Origin: an uncultured Eubacteriales bacterium
GTDB taxonomy: Bacteria; Bacillota; Clostridia; Oscillospirales; UBA644
Direction of reading: 5' to 3'
NCBI GenBank assembly: GCA_905207625.1
Contig: CAJLLT010000038.1
Location: 1 to 8,589 of the forward strand
Length of the DNA stretch: 8,589 nucleotides
Both the position numbers and the translations under genes were made by a program. Below the pieces are notes generated by a model. It was not told where the DNA came from, searched no databases, and saw only the letters and a list, made by a program, of their open reading frames with translations. Shown in pieces: positions 1 to 6,550 of the stretch (positions are counted from its first letter, which is position 1; each line of letters begins with the position of its first letter).

Positions 1-112
1 CTTGCACCGCAGGCGCCGTTATTCCGCGTACGGATTTTTTGCATACGGTATCTGTGTATCCTTTTGTTTCATTTATAAAACATGGCGGAATATAAAGATT
101 TTTGCAAAAGTC
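1..112. other. Left-edge segment with no assignable gene
   Basis: All three plus-strand frames are open at the left edge and close within about 130 bp (for example at the TAA at 93-95), so this could hold the tail of an upstream gene. None of the short peptides is recognisable. A weak 4-bp hairpin, TCCG-CGTA-CGGA at 23-34, is followed by TTTTTT and might be a minor terminator for an upstream transcript. Nothing more can be supported. Confidence 0.3.
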
Positions 113-141
113 TTGACATATTCTGATTGATATTGTATAAT
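113..141 (+). promoter_or_regulatory. Perfect consensus sigma-A promoter
   Basis: TTGACA at 113-118 and TATAAT at 136-141 are both exact consensus hexamers with an ideal 17-bp spacer. Transcription would begin near 148, about 40 nt before the likely start codon of the membrane protein gene, and would run on into mreB. A vegetative promoter this close to consensus implies strong constitutive expression unless another factor restrains it. Confidence 0.85.
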
Positions 142-187
142 AGATATAATCAGGTTTTATGCCTTGAAACGGAAAAGGGGATTGGGA

Positions 188-691
188 TTGAAAAGGAAAA
201 CTATGGATCAGCTTTGGCTCGGATTTTTCGGGTTGCTCTCCGCTGTTTTCGGTGCCGTCTGCAACAGTGCCGGGTTGCTTTCCTGTGCCTTGCTTCTGTG
301 GTATTTTGCCCTGAGGGTTCCGGGAGCGGACAACCTTGTTTTCACTGTTCTCAAATGGTTATCGGTTCCCGTTGCCGCTGCCGTTGCGGTCTGGTTCTGT
401 CTGTGGACGTCCATGACGGTGGATTATGCTGACAGTGCCGTAAGCATTTTTGCGTTGCCTGTGTGTGTGATCCTCTTTTTCGGCATGATGTTTTTCCGTG
501 TAAGTTCGGAGGATGTTTTTACAAAAAGGGCTTTGCTGTACTCCTCCGCGGCTGTCTGGACTGTGTTTGTCTCCGCTGCACTTACTTTTTGCGGATTTGA
601 TTTTTACGTGGAAACGGCTGTGGGCGTTGCCTTGTCCATTACCGTTCTGTATATGACCGTGGCGGAAAAGCTTTCCGTCCGAGGAGGTTGA
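188..691 (+). CDS. Small multi-pass integral membrane protein, unknown function
   Basis: This is a strongly hydrophobic protein of about 167 aa with roughly five predicted membrane-spanning stretches (approximate residues 9-25, 28-42, 52-72, 83-102 and 112-155, the last probably two helices). It has short charged loops and begins with basic residues (MKRKTMDQ). I do not recognise the family. The TTG start at 188 was chosen because AAAGGGG sits 7 nt upstream. TTG 164 lacks a clear Shine-Dalgarno, and ATG 203 (AAAGG upstream) is a credible alternative. It lies directly under the consensus promoter, and its stop codon is 4 nt before the mreB start, so the two genes are co-transcribed. By position it could be a morphogenesis partner of the actin homologue, but it is far too small and too hydrophobic to be MreC. 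It resembles MreD only in being a small multi-pass protein. Function is inferred from context alone. Confidence 0.72.
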   Translation: MKRKTMDQLWLGFFGLLSAVFGAVCNSAGLLSCALLLWYFALRVPGADNLVFTVLKWLSVPVAAAVAVWFCLWTSMTVDYADSAVSIFALPVCVILFFGMMFFRVSSEDVFTKRALLYSSAAVWTVFVSAALTFCGFDFYVETAVGVALSITVLYMTVAEKLSVRGG

Positions 692-695
692 AAAG

Positions 696-1709
696 GTGTT
701 TTCCAAGAGCATAGGAATAGATCTCGGTACTGCCTCTGTGCTGATATATGTAAGAGGTAAGGGAATCGTTCTTAAAGAACCCAGCGTTGTGGCAAGGGAC
801 AAAGCCACCGGTAAGATACTCAAGGTCGGTGCGGAAGCCCAGGAAATGCTGGGAAGAACCCCTGCCAATATAGTTGCCATAAGACCTCTCAGAGACGGGG
901 TCATATCCGATTATGAAACTACGGAAAAAATGCTGTCGTATTTCATACGGAAGGTCAACGGAAGAACACTTTTCCATCCGGATGTAGTGGTATGTGTGCC
1001 TTCCCGCATAAATGAAGTTGAGGAAAGAGCTGTTCGTGACGCCGCTCTTCATGCCGGTGCCCGCTCCGTGGAGCTTATAGAAGAACCGATGGCTGCGGCT
1101 ATAGGCGCAGGGGTGGATATAACCAAACCCCGCGGTGTAATGGTCATAGACGTGGGCGGAGGAACTACTGATGTCGCCGTGATTTCCCTGGGGGATGTGG
1201 TCGTTTCCGAAAGCGTCCGTATAGCCGGGGACAAATTTGACGAAGTAATACAAAAATATATAGCCCGTGAGTTCAATTGCCGCATAGGCGAACGTACTGC
1301 GGAAGAAATAAAAATGGATATAGGCTGTCTTGTTCCCCGTCCGGAACGGGTGGCCAGAACTATCCGCGGTCTGGACAGAACCACAGGTCTGCCCCGGGAG
1401 TTTACAATAACATCGGATGACACCCTCAGTGCCCTTGAAGAACCTGGCAGGCAGATACTGGAAGCGGTCCATGAAGTTCTCAGCCGGACCCCGCCGGAGC
1501 TGATAAGCGACATCTCCCAGGACGGTATAATTATGACCGGTGGCGGTTGCCTTGTGTACGGTTTTGACAAGCTCGTCGCCGAATATACCAGGATCCATGT
1601 TTATATCGCCGATGACCCCGTGTCCTGTGTTGCCCGGGGAACGGGTGCTGCCGGAGACTATGTGGCGGATCTTTCTTCCACCCGAGTCAATTCCGGAAGA
1701 CGTACCTGA
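696..1709 (+). CDS. mreB: MreB/Mbl family rod-shape-determining actin homologue
   Basis: A complete 337-aa bacterial actin, close to the usual family length. It should polymerise under the membrane in an ATP-dependent way and guide the elongation cell-wall machinery. The actin ATPase signatures are all present: phosphate-1 IGIDLGTAS (residues 6-14), the GIVLKEPSVVA strand, GVISDYETTEKML (about 68-80), EEPMAAAIGAG (about 129-139), phosphate-2 VIDVGGGTTDVAVIS (about 150-164), GERTAEEIK, and the adenosine motif IIMTGGGCLVYG near the C terminus. The GTG start at 696 follows an excellent GAGGAGG at 681-687. The GTASVLIYV variant, with Ser where MreB usually has Asn, and the isolated locus without mreC/mreD downstream suggest an Mbl/MreBH-like paralogue rather than the primary MreB. 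The C-terminal tail (VNSGRRT) is basic. Family assignment is secure; the paralogue type is inference. Confidence 0.96.
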   Translation: MFSKSIGIDLGTASVLIYVRGKGIVLKEPSVVARDKATGKILKVGAEAQEMLGRTPANIVAIRPLRDGVISDYETTEKMLSYFIRKVNGRTLFHPDVVVCVPSRINEVEERAVRDAALHAGARSVELIEEPMAAAIGAGVDITKPRGVMVIDVGGGTTDVAVISLGDVVVSESVRIAGDKFDEVIQKYIAREFNCRIGERTAEEIKMDIGCLVPRPERVARTIRGLDRTTGLPREFTITSDDTLSALEEPGRQILEAVHEVLSRTPPELISDISQDGIIMTGGGCLVYGFDKLVAEYTRIHVYIADDPVSCVARGTGAAGDYVADLSSTRVNSGRRT

Positions 1710-1728
1710 ACCTGTACCGAAAAGAATA

Positions 1729-1766
1729 AGTCTCCCATACTTCACGTATGGGAGACTGTTTTTTTT
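1729..1766 (+). terminator. Rho-independent terminator after mreB (shared with convergent operon)
   Basis: A perfect 12-bp stem pairs AGTCTCCCATAC (1729-1740) with GTATGGGAGACT (1746-1757) around a 5-nt loop, followed by a run of eight T at 1759-1766. It lies 19 nt past the mreB stop. On the minus strand the same stem is followed by TTATTCTTTT, so it may also stop the converging DHHW transcript. Confidence 0.93.
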
Positions 1767-1777
1767 GCCCGGGCCGG

Positions 1778-2896
1778 TTACTGCGCAAGGATCTGCCCGC
1801 TGTTCCATGTTCCGGTGGAATAGATGAACAGCGCATCACTGCCTTCCTTAAAGGTCACATAGTCGCCGATAAGGTCATTTCTGATATATCTCAGGTCTAT
1901 GACTGTGATCTTGCTGTAGTCTTTGAGCATGAGCGGGGCAAGACTGCTTCCGAAAGAGTCCCGGAACAGATAGAGTTCTTTGTCCGTAGTTGCTTCCGGG
2001 TTCTCGAGGACGAGGATCGGGCAGGCTCCGTTCATGAATATATCATAGGGATCGAGGTCTGAAATCTTTTCCGTGTTGTAGAGCGGATAATTCTTAAAAG
2101 TGAGATCGCTTTCCAACCGTGAAAGAATCGCTTTATCCAGGAAGCTTCCGGTAAGATATTTTATCTCATCCGGCGACATGGGCAGAGCCGCCTGACCGTA
2201 GTAAACACCGTAAAAAGGAGACAGGGTATTGATCTTGAAATCGGAGCTTTCAAGCCCCCCGGCAAGGCCCATGCCTTTCATAAGGGCATTTGCGGCACCG
2301 AGGATTTTTTCCTGTGTCCAGTGGGAATCCGTACGATAGTAGCACGAAAGATCCAGCGTTCCGGTGATATCAATGTATTCCCCCGAAATCTGAGAGGATA
2401 TAAGGGAGAGCATTTTATCGTAGTCTATGGCAGGGCATCCTGCTTTGTCCGCGGCATAATACGCCTTGTCCGGAGCCAGGGACCAGTATATGTTCATTCC
2501 CTTCAGATAAGTGTCTGTGACAAAGTTTATTGCTTTACACCCGGCAGCTATCTGACTCTCGCTCAAAGGGTATTCTATTGCAACGGCAGAACCGTCGTAG
2601 ATAAAAATTCCGTTTGTATCCGATTGTCTGAAAACATACCGTCGGCTATAGGCTTCAAGTCTGCGGAACAGTTCTCGCGCGGGGAAAGTGTCCAGCAGGG
2701 ATGTTTCTATTCCCGACATGAGCTTCCCGGAAAACAGTGATGATGCGGTAAATGCGGGTAATTGTGCCGCTTTTCTGCGTTCGCTGATTATGATCTCCTG
2801 CTTGGGCAGGAAAACCGATAAAAGTCCTCCGACAGCGAGAATTGCTGTAAAGGATGCGGCCGTTACAATAGTAGAAATACGTTCAAATCTTTTCAT
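1778..2896 (-). CDS. DHHW family (AlgX/AlgJ-like, SGNH-fold) cell-surface protein
   Basis: A 372-aa protein with an N-terminal membrane anchor or signal segment (residues 8-30, after MKRFER) and an extracytoplasmic domain of the DHHW type, related to alginate O-acetylation proteins AlgJ/AlgX. Visible landmarks are the SERRK-AQLP-F region (38-49) typical after the anchor, FPAREL (71-76), LAPDK (140-144), the signature RTDSHW (188-193) giving the probable Asp190/His192 pair, and FRDSFGS (311-317) carrying the probable nucleophile Ser314. Family members are thought to O-acetylate or de-acetylate surface polysaccharides, usually alongside an MBOAT acyl-donor protein. None is in this window. The gene starts 42 nt after the stop of the upstream DUF4358 lipoprotein on the same strand, so they form an operon. 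The Shine-Dalgarno (AGGG, about 12 nt from ATG) is weak, which suggests modest translation. Confidence 0.85.
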   Translation of the reverse strand: MKRFERISTIVTAASFTAILAVGGLLSVFLPKQEIIISERRKAAQLPAFTASSLFSGKLMSGIETSLLDTFPARELFRRLEAYSRRYVFRQSDTNGIFIYDGSAVAIEYPLSESQIAAGCKAINFVTDTYLKGMNIYWSLAPDKAYYAADKAGCPAIDYDKMLSLISSQISGEYIDITGTLDLSCYYRTDSHWTQEKILGAANALMKGMGLAGGLESSDFKINTLSPFYGVYYGQAALPMSPDEIKYLTGSFLDKAILSRLESDLTFKNYPLYNTEKISDLDPYDIFMNGACPILVLENPEATTDKELYLFRDSFGSSLAPLMLKDYSKITVIDLRYIRNDLIGDYVTFKEGSDALFIYSTGTWNSGQILAQ

Positions 2897-2938
2897 AAGT
2901 CAATATTACCCTAAAACAGCGGATTTATTCGGCTTTTG

Positions 2939-3520
2939 TCAACCGAGGTCGCCAAAGTTGATCGTCCAGTCATTTTCACGGATAGTACGTTCTGCGGAAG
3001 GTGCTTCATAGTAGGTCTTGAAAGCTTCAAAGATCTTTGTTCCGAGATCCTCATCGCCTTCAAAAAGGAGTATGCAACCGTCGTATACGGCGGTGTAGAT
3101 CGTTCCCGCCCTGAGACAACCGAACCGTGCGGGATTGGCCTCTTTCCGGATCTGATCTGCAAGGGTAACGGCATCAACACCTTCTTTTACCCGGATCATG
3201 CATGTGGAGTAGGGATTCCAGGTCATGGGCGTTTTGTTTTCAAAAGCAACGTCAATTTTTTCGCTGAAAACGTCAGGTTTTAAACCGATAAGAAATTCGC
3301 AGGTTTCTGCTGTTATCTGCTCGTTGTACACATTCATCTGAGGCAAGTATTCATCTTCCACAAGGGCAAGAATACCGTCTATCATGTTATCCACCTGCTC
3401 GGTGTAGGTTTTTCTCTCTTTCTGGGGTTCGGTAGGCCCTTCTTTCTTATCTGCGGTACAGGCGGCAAGACTGAGCGCCATGATTATCGCCGCGGAAAAT
3501 GCCATAAGTTTGTTCTTCAT
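2939..3520 (-). CDS. DUF4358 family lipoprotein
   Basis: A 193-aa predicted lipoprotein. Its signal peptide MKNKLMAFSAAIIMALSLAAC ends in the lipobox LAAC, with Cys21 as the lipidation site, followed by a charged, Pro/Glu/Lys-rich linker. The mature part contains the pattern seen in DUF4358 proteins: TYTEQVDNMIDGIL, a FLIGLKPDVF stretch, then VKEGVDAVTLADQIR and a C-terminal half ending in DWTINFGDLG. DUF4358 genes are commonly found next to DHHW and MBOAT genes in Clostridia, and here one precedes a DHHW gene. A joint role in surface-polymer acylation is inferred from that association. ATG 3520 was chosen because it begins a textbook signal peptide; the open frame upstream of it reads as non-coding. 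AAAGGAT lies about 10 nt upstream. Confidence 0.85.
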   Translation of the reverse strand: MKNKLMAFSAAIIMALSLAACTADKKEGPTEPQKERKTYTEQVDNMIDGILALVEDEYLPQMNVYNEQITAETCEFLIGLKPDVFSEKIDVAFENKTPMTWNPYSTCMIRVKEGVDAVTLADQIRKEANPARFGCLRAGTIYTAVYDGCILLFEGDEDLGTKIFEAFKTYYEAPSAERTIRENDWTINFGDLG

Positions 3521-3679
3521 TTTCGGATGATCCTTTCTTTGTTGTTTGCCCTTATGACGATTGCCCGGAGGAAATGTTCCCGCATGATGTAAAAAATTCA
3601 AATTTGTCCTTTCCGCCTTCGGATGCATATACTGATAACGGACAGCCCTATCTGAAAGACAGGAAAGGAAGAATATCAT
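3521..3679. other. Divergent intergenic region between lipoprotein and cotJ operons
   Basis: These 159 bp separate the minus-strand lipoprotein gene from the plus-strand cotJ genes and must hold both promoters. The cotJ operon is sigma-E dependent in Bacillus subtilis. GCATATACT at 3625-3633 has some likeness to a sigma-E -10 box, but I see no convincing -35 at the expected distance. No clear sigma-A promoter is visible on the minus strand either. Confidence 0.35.
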
Positions 3680-3952
3680 TTGACAAACGAATTTTTTACG
3701 GGAGCGGAAGAAGTTGCGGCTTTGATCCCCGATTTCAGTCCTGCCGCCGAAGAAGTCGGAGCAAATTGTCCCCTGACCGGGAACTGCGACTTTTCGTGCG
3801 TGGATTCTTTCCCTCTGAGTATGGCATATGTACCTATGCAAAAATATGAGAAACTCTACGAAGTAGATAAAGCTTTGTGTCAGGGAACGCTTTTCCGTGC
3901 CCTTGACCTTCCCTTTGAGGGATATAAAAGGAAAGGGGGCGGAGTCCGTTGA
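3680..3952 (+). CDS. cotJA: Spore coat protein CotJA
   Basis: A 90-aa protein, about the family size, recognised by its C-terminal half: PLSMAYVPMQ (about residues 45-54), then LYEVDKALCQGTLF and ALDLPFEGYK, which is the conserved CotJA core. The N-terminal part contains a Cys-rich patch (CPLTGNCDFSC). In Bacillus the CotJA, CotJB and CotJC proteins assemble together in the inner spore coat, and CotJC is a Mn-catalase-like protein. The gene uses a TTG start at 3680 preceded by AGGAAAGGAAG. Its TGA stop overlaps the TTG start of cotJB (the TTGA at 3949-3952), so translation is coupled. Expression late in the sporulating mother cell is expected from family knowledge. Confidence 0.9.
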   Translation: MTNEFFTGAEEVAALIPDFSPAAEEVGANCPLTGNCDFSCVDSFPLSMAYVPMQKYEKLYEVDKALCQGTLFRALDLPFEGYKRKGGGVR

Positions 3953-4200
3953 GTGAAAAAGAGGCTTTGATGCGGAGAATAAGTGCCAACAGCTTTGCCG
4001 CTTACGAAACGGCTCTGTTCCTTGACACACATCCCAATAACGCCGAGGCCCTTGCGGCAATGCGCAAGTACGGAGAAGCTTCACGGGCTCTTAAGGCAGA
4101 ATACGAAGCAAAGTTCGGGATGCTGACAGTGTTTTCTCCTATGACGAACAGCGACACCTGGTCATGGGTCGATTCCCCCTGGCCCTGGGAAAAGCAGTAA
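3949..4200 (+). CDS. cotJB: Spore coat protein CotJB
   Basis: An 83-aa protein with the CotJB signatures: an N-terminal helix (ANSFAAYETALFLDTHPNNAEAL), a charged second helix (KYGEASRALKAEYEAKFG), and the invariant Trp-rich ending WSWVDSPWPWEKQ. The TTG start at 3949 overlaps the cotJA stop. An internal ATG at 3970 with GAGG upstream is a possible shorter start, but the first eight residues fit the family. The stop is directly followed by the cotJC ribosome binding site. The gene is complete and should be functional with CotJA, although its partner CotJC is cut short here. Confidence 0.9.
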   Translation: MSEKEALMRRISANSFAAYETALFLDTHPNNAEALAAMRKYGEASRALKAEYEAKFGMLTVFSPMTNSDTWSWVDSPWPWEKQ

Positions 4201-4212
4201 GGAGGAACGGAA

Positions 4213-4311
4213 ATGTTTGTATACGAGAAAAAACTTCAGTATCCGGTCAATATAAAAAATCCCAACCCGCGCCTTGCAAAATTCATTGTTTCGCAGTATG
4301 GTGGAGCATAG
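4213..4311 (+). pseudogene. cotJC: cotJC (Mn-catalase-like spore coat protein), 5' fragment interrupted by element
   Basis: ATG at 4213 follows an ideal GGAGG (4201-4205). The 32-codon frame begins MFVYEKKLQYPVNI and continues KNPNPRLAKFIVSQYGG, which is the nearly invariant N terminus of CotJC. Full-length CotJC is about 190-200 aa and continues QYGG-PDGEL. Here the reading becomes QYGGA followed by a TAG at 4309, so homology is lost at about 4304-4306. No other part of CotJC (the helical di-manganese domain) is found on either strand in this window. The break coincides with a dyad and lies 38 nt from the end of a serine recombinase gene, so the cause is almost certainly element insertion, not random decay. 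Whether excision could restore the gene depends on the missing 3' part. Confidence 0.9.
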
Positions 4312-4314
4312 TGC
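4293..4314. other. Putative attachment site (attL-type dyad) at the cotJC/element junction
   Basis: GCAGTAT (4293-4299) and ATAGTGC (4308-4314) form an inverted repeat with 6 of 7 positions matching, around the 8-bp centre GGTGGAGC. The left arm and centre are cotJC coding sequence for Gln-Tyr-Gly-Gly; the right arm is element DNA. Short imperfect dyads around a central dinucleotide are typical of large serine recombinase att sites. The crossover dinucleotide cannot be fixed without the other junction. Confidence 0.6.
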
Positions 4315-4348
4315 AATAGCGTATAAAGGGGAGGAAGGCGGGGGAGGG

Positions 4349-5851
4349 TCAGAAGATGTAGTAGACGGAGAGGGAGCGGGTGGCGCGGTCCCAGGTGGCG
4401 TGGTGGATGACGGAGCGGGCGGCGTTTATTTTGTCCCGGAGGGAGGCTTTGGGGTCGGTGATTATTTCGATGACGCGGGTTAGCTTGCGGCGGATCTCGT
4501 CCCGGGGGACAGGCAGTGCTTTTTCTGCGGATGTGCTGTCTTCGGGTGTGCCGTCGGCGGATGTGCTGTCGGCGGACTGAGAGTCTGCGGCGGTGAGGGC
4601 GGAGATGGATTCGGAGATTCTGGAAAGTTCTCCGTCGATTATTTTTTTGTATGCGGCGTAGTCCTCCAGGGAGTCCACACCGGCAAGGTAAGCGTCTTTG
4701 TACCGGGCAAGGCGGGATTCCAGGGAGGCTTTCTGTTTTTTGAGGTCGCCCAGGACGTCCTGGGCTTTTGAAAGGTGCAGGATATATCCGGGGTCCGGGG
4801 AGGCTATGAAGTTGCGGAGGGCGTCAAGGACGAGGGAGTGCATCCGTTCTGTTTTCACACGGTTGGACGTATCGCAGAGTCCTTTACTGTACTTGTAGCA
4901 GTTCATGTAATTATATCCGGCAGCTTTGGAAAAGACCAGACTTCCGCCGCAGACGGAGCATTTTACAAGGCCGGACAACCAGTCCCCCTGTTCCTCCGGG
5001 GGCCGGGCGTGGCGGGGGTTACGCAGCCGGATAAGGTTCAGTTTTTCCCGGGCAGCGTCAAAAAGCTCCTGGCTGACAAGGGGCTGATGGGCCGATTTCG
5101 CGATAATTGTTCTGTCGTTCTGCATTTCATCCCGTTTCCGTCTGCCCGGTGTCCAGCGCAGGTATCCGATATAGGCGGGGTTGGAGAGGATATACTGCAC
5201 GGTACGTGCTTCGAAGGCTCCGCCCCGGTGGGTGCGGGCGCCAATGGAATTAAGCCATCGGGCAATGGTAAGCATACCGTCACCGTCCACAAACCGGCGG
5301 AAAATCGCCCGGACGTTTTCCGCTTCCCCCTCCACCGGTACAAGCTGTCCTTTGTCGGTGGTGTAGCCGTAGGGGGCGGTGGATTGCAGCTGACCCCGGG
5401 TCGCCTTCTCCGTCATTCCCTTAAGCACTTCGTCCCGGAGGTTAAGGGAATAGTACTCGTTCATTACGTCCTTTATGGATTCCATAAGGAAGCTGTTTTT
5501 GCCGCCGCCGAAGTCCTCGGTGATGGATATGAGTTCTATCCCCAGGTCGTCCCGGAGCAATTCTTTGTATATCCGGCTGTCCTTGACGGATCTCGCAAAC
5601 CGGTCAAAGGCATGGATAAGCACCACGTCGAAGGGGCGGGGCTTGCGTTTTGCGGCGGTCATAAGTGCCATAAACCGGGGGCGGCGGGCGGCAGACCGCC
5701 CGGACACTCCCAGTTCGGTATATATGTGGTCGGGAAGAAGGAGTATGTCGTGACTTGCGGCGTACTCCTTGATCCGTTTAAGTTGCGCGTCCGGGGAAAA
5801 CTCCGTCTGATCGTCCGTGGAGACCCGGATATATGCTGCTGCGGTTCTCAT
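4349..5851 (-). CDS. Large serine recombinase (site-specific integrase/excisionase)
   Basis: A complete 500-aa enzyme that makes staggered cuts through a phosphoserine link to integrate or excise DNA. Domains in order: resolvase catalytic domain (about 1-145) with YIRVSTDDQ giving Arg9 and nucleophile Ser11, and AFDRFARS giving Arg84/Arg87; recombinase domain (about 155-270) with APYGYTTDKGQLV and ILSNPAYIGYLRW; zinc ribbon with Cys298, Cys301, Cys318 and Cys326; and a coiled coil (about 363-420). After that come three pentapeptide repeats and a helical C terminus. ATG 5851 starts the canonical MRTAAAYIRVS. The frame is open further upstream but overlaps the preceding gene. It begins 4 nt after the stop of the upstream membrane protein gene, so the two are translationally coupled. 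Its 3' end faces the cotJC junction, the usual integrase position next to att. All catalytic residues are present. Confidence 0.95.
   Translation of the reverse strand: MRTAAAYIRVSTDDQTEFSPDAQLKRIKEYAASHDILLLPDHIYTELGVSGRSAARRPRFMALMTAAKRKPRPFDVVLIHAFDRFARSVKDSRIYKELLRDDLGIELISITEDFGGGKNSFLMESIKDVMNEYYSLNLRDEVLKGMTEKATRGQLQSTAPYGYTTDKGQLVPVEGEAENVRAIFRRFVDGDGMLTIARWLNSIGARTHRGGAFEARTVQYILSNPAYIGYLRWTPGRRKRDEMQNDRTIIAKSAHQPLVSQELFDAAREKLNLIRLRNPRHARPPEEQGDWLSGLVKCSVCGGSLVFSKAAGYNYMNCYKYSKGLCDTSNRVKTERMHSLVLDALRNFIASPDPGYILHLSKAQDVLGDLKKQKASLESRLARYKDAYLAGVDSLEDYAAYKKIIDGELSRISESISALTAADSQSADSTSADGTPEDSTSAEKALPVPRDEIRRKLTRVIEIITDPKASLRDKINAARSVIHHATWDRATRSLSVYYIF
4532..4576 (-). repeat. 15-bp tandem repeat (3 units) in the recombinase linker
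   Basis: Units at 4532-4546, 4547-4561 and 4562-4576 read TGTGCTGTCTTCGGG, TGTGCCGTCGGCGGA and TGTGCTGTCGGCGGA on the plus strand. In the recombinase they encode SADST, SADGT and PEDST (residues about 427-441), and partial units flank them. The repeat keeps frame and forms an acidic, Ser/Thr-rich flexible linker between the coiled coil and the C-terminal helices. Confidence 0.85.
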
Positions 5852-5855
5852 TTCA

Positions 5856-6524
5856 TCAATCCATGTACTCGGCGAAAATCTTACTCCTCTCGGGATTGAG
5901 AGCGGAGTCATCGATTTTTGTCCAGGTCATATACTCCCAATTTATCTGGTTAAGCCTTTCCGGGGTCCAGCGGCCGCGAAAAAGCGTCTCGTAGCGGGGA
6001 TTCCCCAGGTTGTCAACATCCCTGTAGGCATATATGTAGACGTCGAGATTAACTCCGAGCCCGGCAAGATTACGGAGCATGTGCCGCAAAGACTTAAGTG
6101 CATGCTGGGCAAAGTCTCGTCTCAACTGGGGCTGTCTTTCTGTCAAAAACTGGCGTTCTTTGACTTCTTTGGCTATTGAGTTCGTTTCGCCCGAATAGTC
6201 TGGCATAGTAAAGCAGTATCGAGTTTTGTCGTAATAGATTTTGATTGTAGCTGAGGTTTTGGATGAGTCAAGGCTGACGCTTACTTTGTTGGCATAGTAC
6301 TCGTCGTAGTCCTCGTGCTCGCAAAAGATGTCGGCATAGTATTCAAGCTTGCCTTGCAGGTCCGAGGGTACGGGGATCCTGGATTTTTGCCATTGTTTGA
6401 TCTCGCTCAAAAGGGTATTATAGTTGTTAAGGACAAACAATGCCCCGAGGATTACAGCCCCCAGAACTACGGCCGCCGTGAGGCAGATGATAACAGTCTT
6501 TGTACTCTTTCTTAGTTTTTTCAT
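5856..6524 (-). CDS. Single-pass membrane-anchored protein of unknown function, coupled to the recombinase
   Basis: A 222-aa protein with a basic N terminus (MKKLRKSTK) and one hydrophobic helix (residues about 11-33, VIICLTAAVVLGAVILGALF). No lipobox or clear cleavage site is seen, so it is probably a signal anchor with the rest outside the cell. The outer part has a helix after the membrane, two cysteines (Cys68, Cys104) that could form a disulfide, a beta-rich stretch (VSVSLDSSKTSATIKIYYD), and a C-terminal region with LDVYIYAYRDVDNLGNPRYET followed by a Trp-rich end. I do not recognise the family. AAAGGTAGG lies 8 nt before ATG 6524. The stop is 4 nt from the recombinase ATG, so both are made from one transcript. 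In the duplicated module its position matches the 53-aa membrane protein at 7263-7424. Confidence 0.75.
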   Translation of the reverse strand: MKKLRKSTKTVIICLTAAVVLGAVILGALFVLNNYNTLLSEIKQWQKSRIPVPSDLQGKLEYYADIFCEHEDYDEYYANKVSVSLDSSKTSATIKIYYDKTRYCFTMPDYSGETNSIAKEVKERQFLTERQPQLRRDFAQHALKSLRHMLRNLAGLGVNLDVYIYAYRDVDNLGNPRYETLFRGRWTPERLNQINWEYMTWTKIDDSALNPERSKIFAEYMD

Positions 6525-6550
6525 TTTTTTGACCTACCTTTCGGGTGATT

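Noticed and set aside
639..1808. Long minus-strand open frame of 389 codons opposite mreB
   Set aside because: It is a shadow of mreB. The protein is low in order, rich in Gly/His/Tyr, and matches nothing, while the plus strand encodes a full actin with all motifs and a strong RBS.
3521..4084. N-terminal extension of the DUF4358 frame on the minus strand
   Set aside because: The extension overlaps cotJA and cotJB antisense, and the true start is marked by a clear lipoprotein signal peptide beginning at 3520.
4274..4483. Gly-rich plus-strand frame starting inside the cotJC fragment
   Set aside because: It is antisense to the recombinase C terminus, of low complexity, and has no RBS.
4775..5899. 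Plus-strand open frame of 374 codons opposite the recombinase
   Set aside because: It is antisense to a complete, motif-perfect serine recombinase. The Gly/Val/Pro-rich product and lack of an RBS mark it as a GC-driven shadow.
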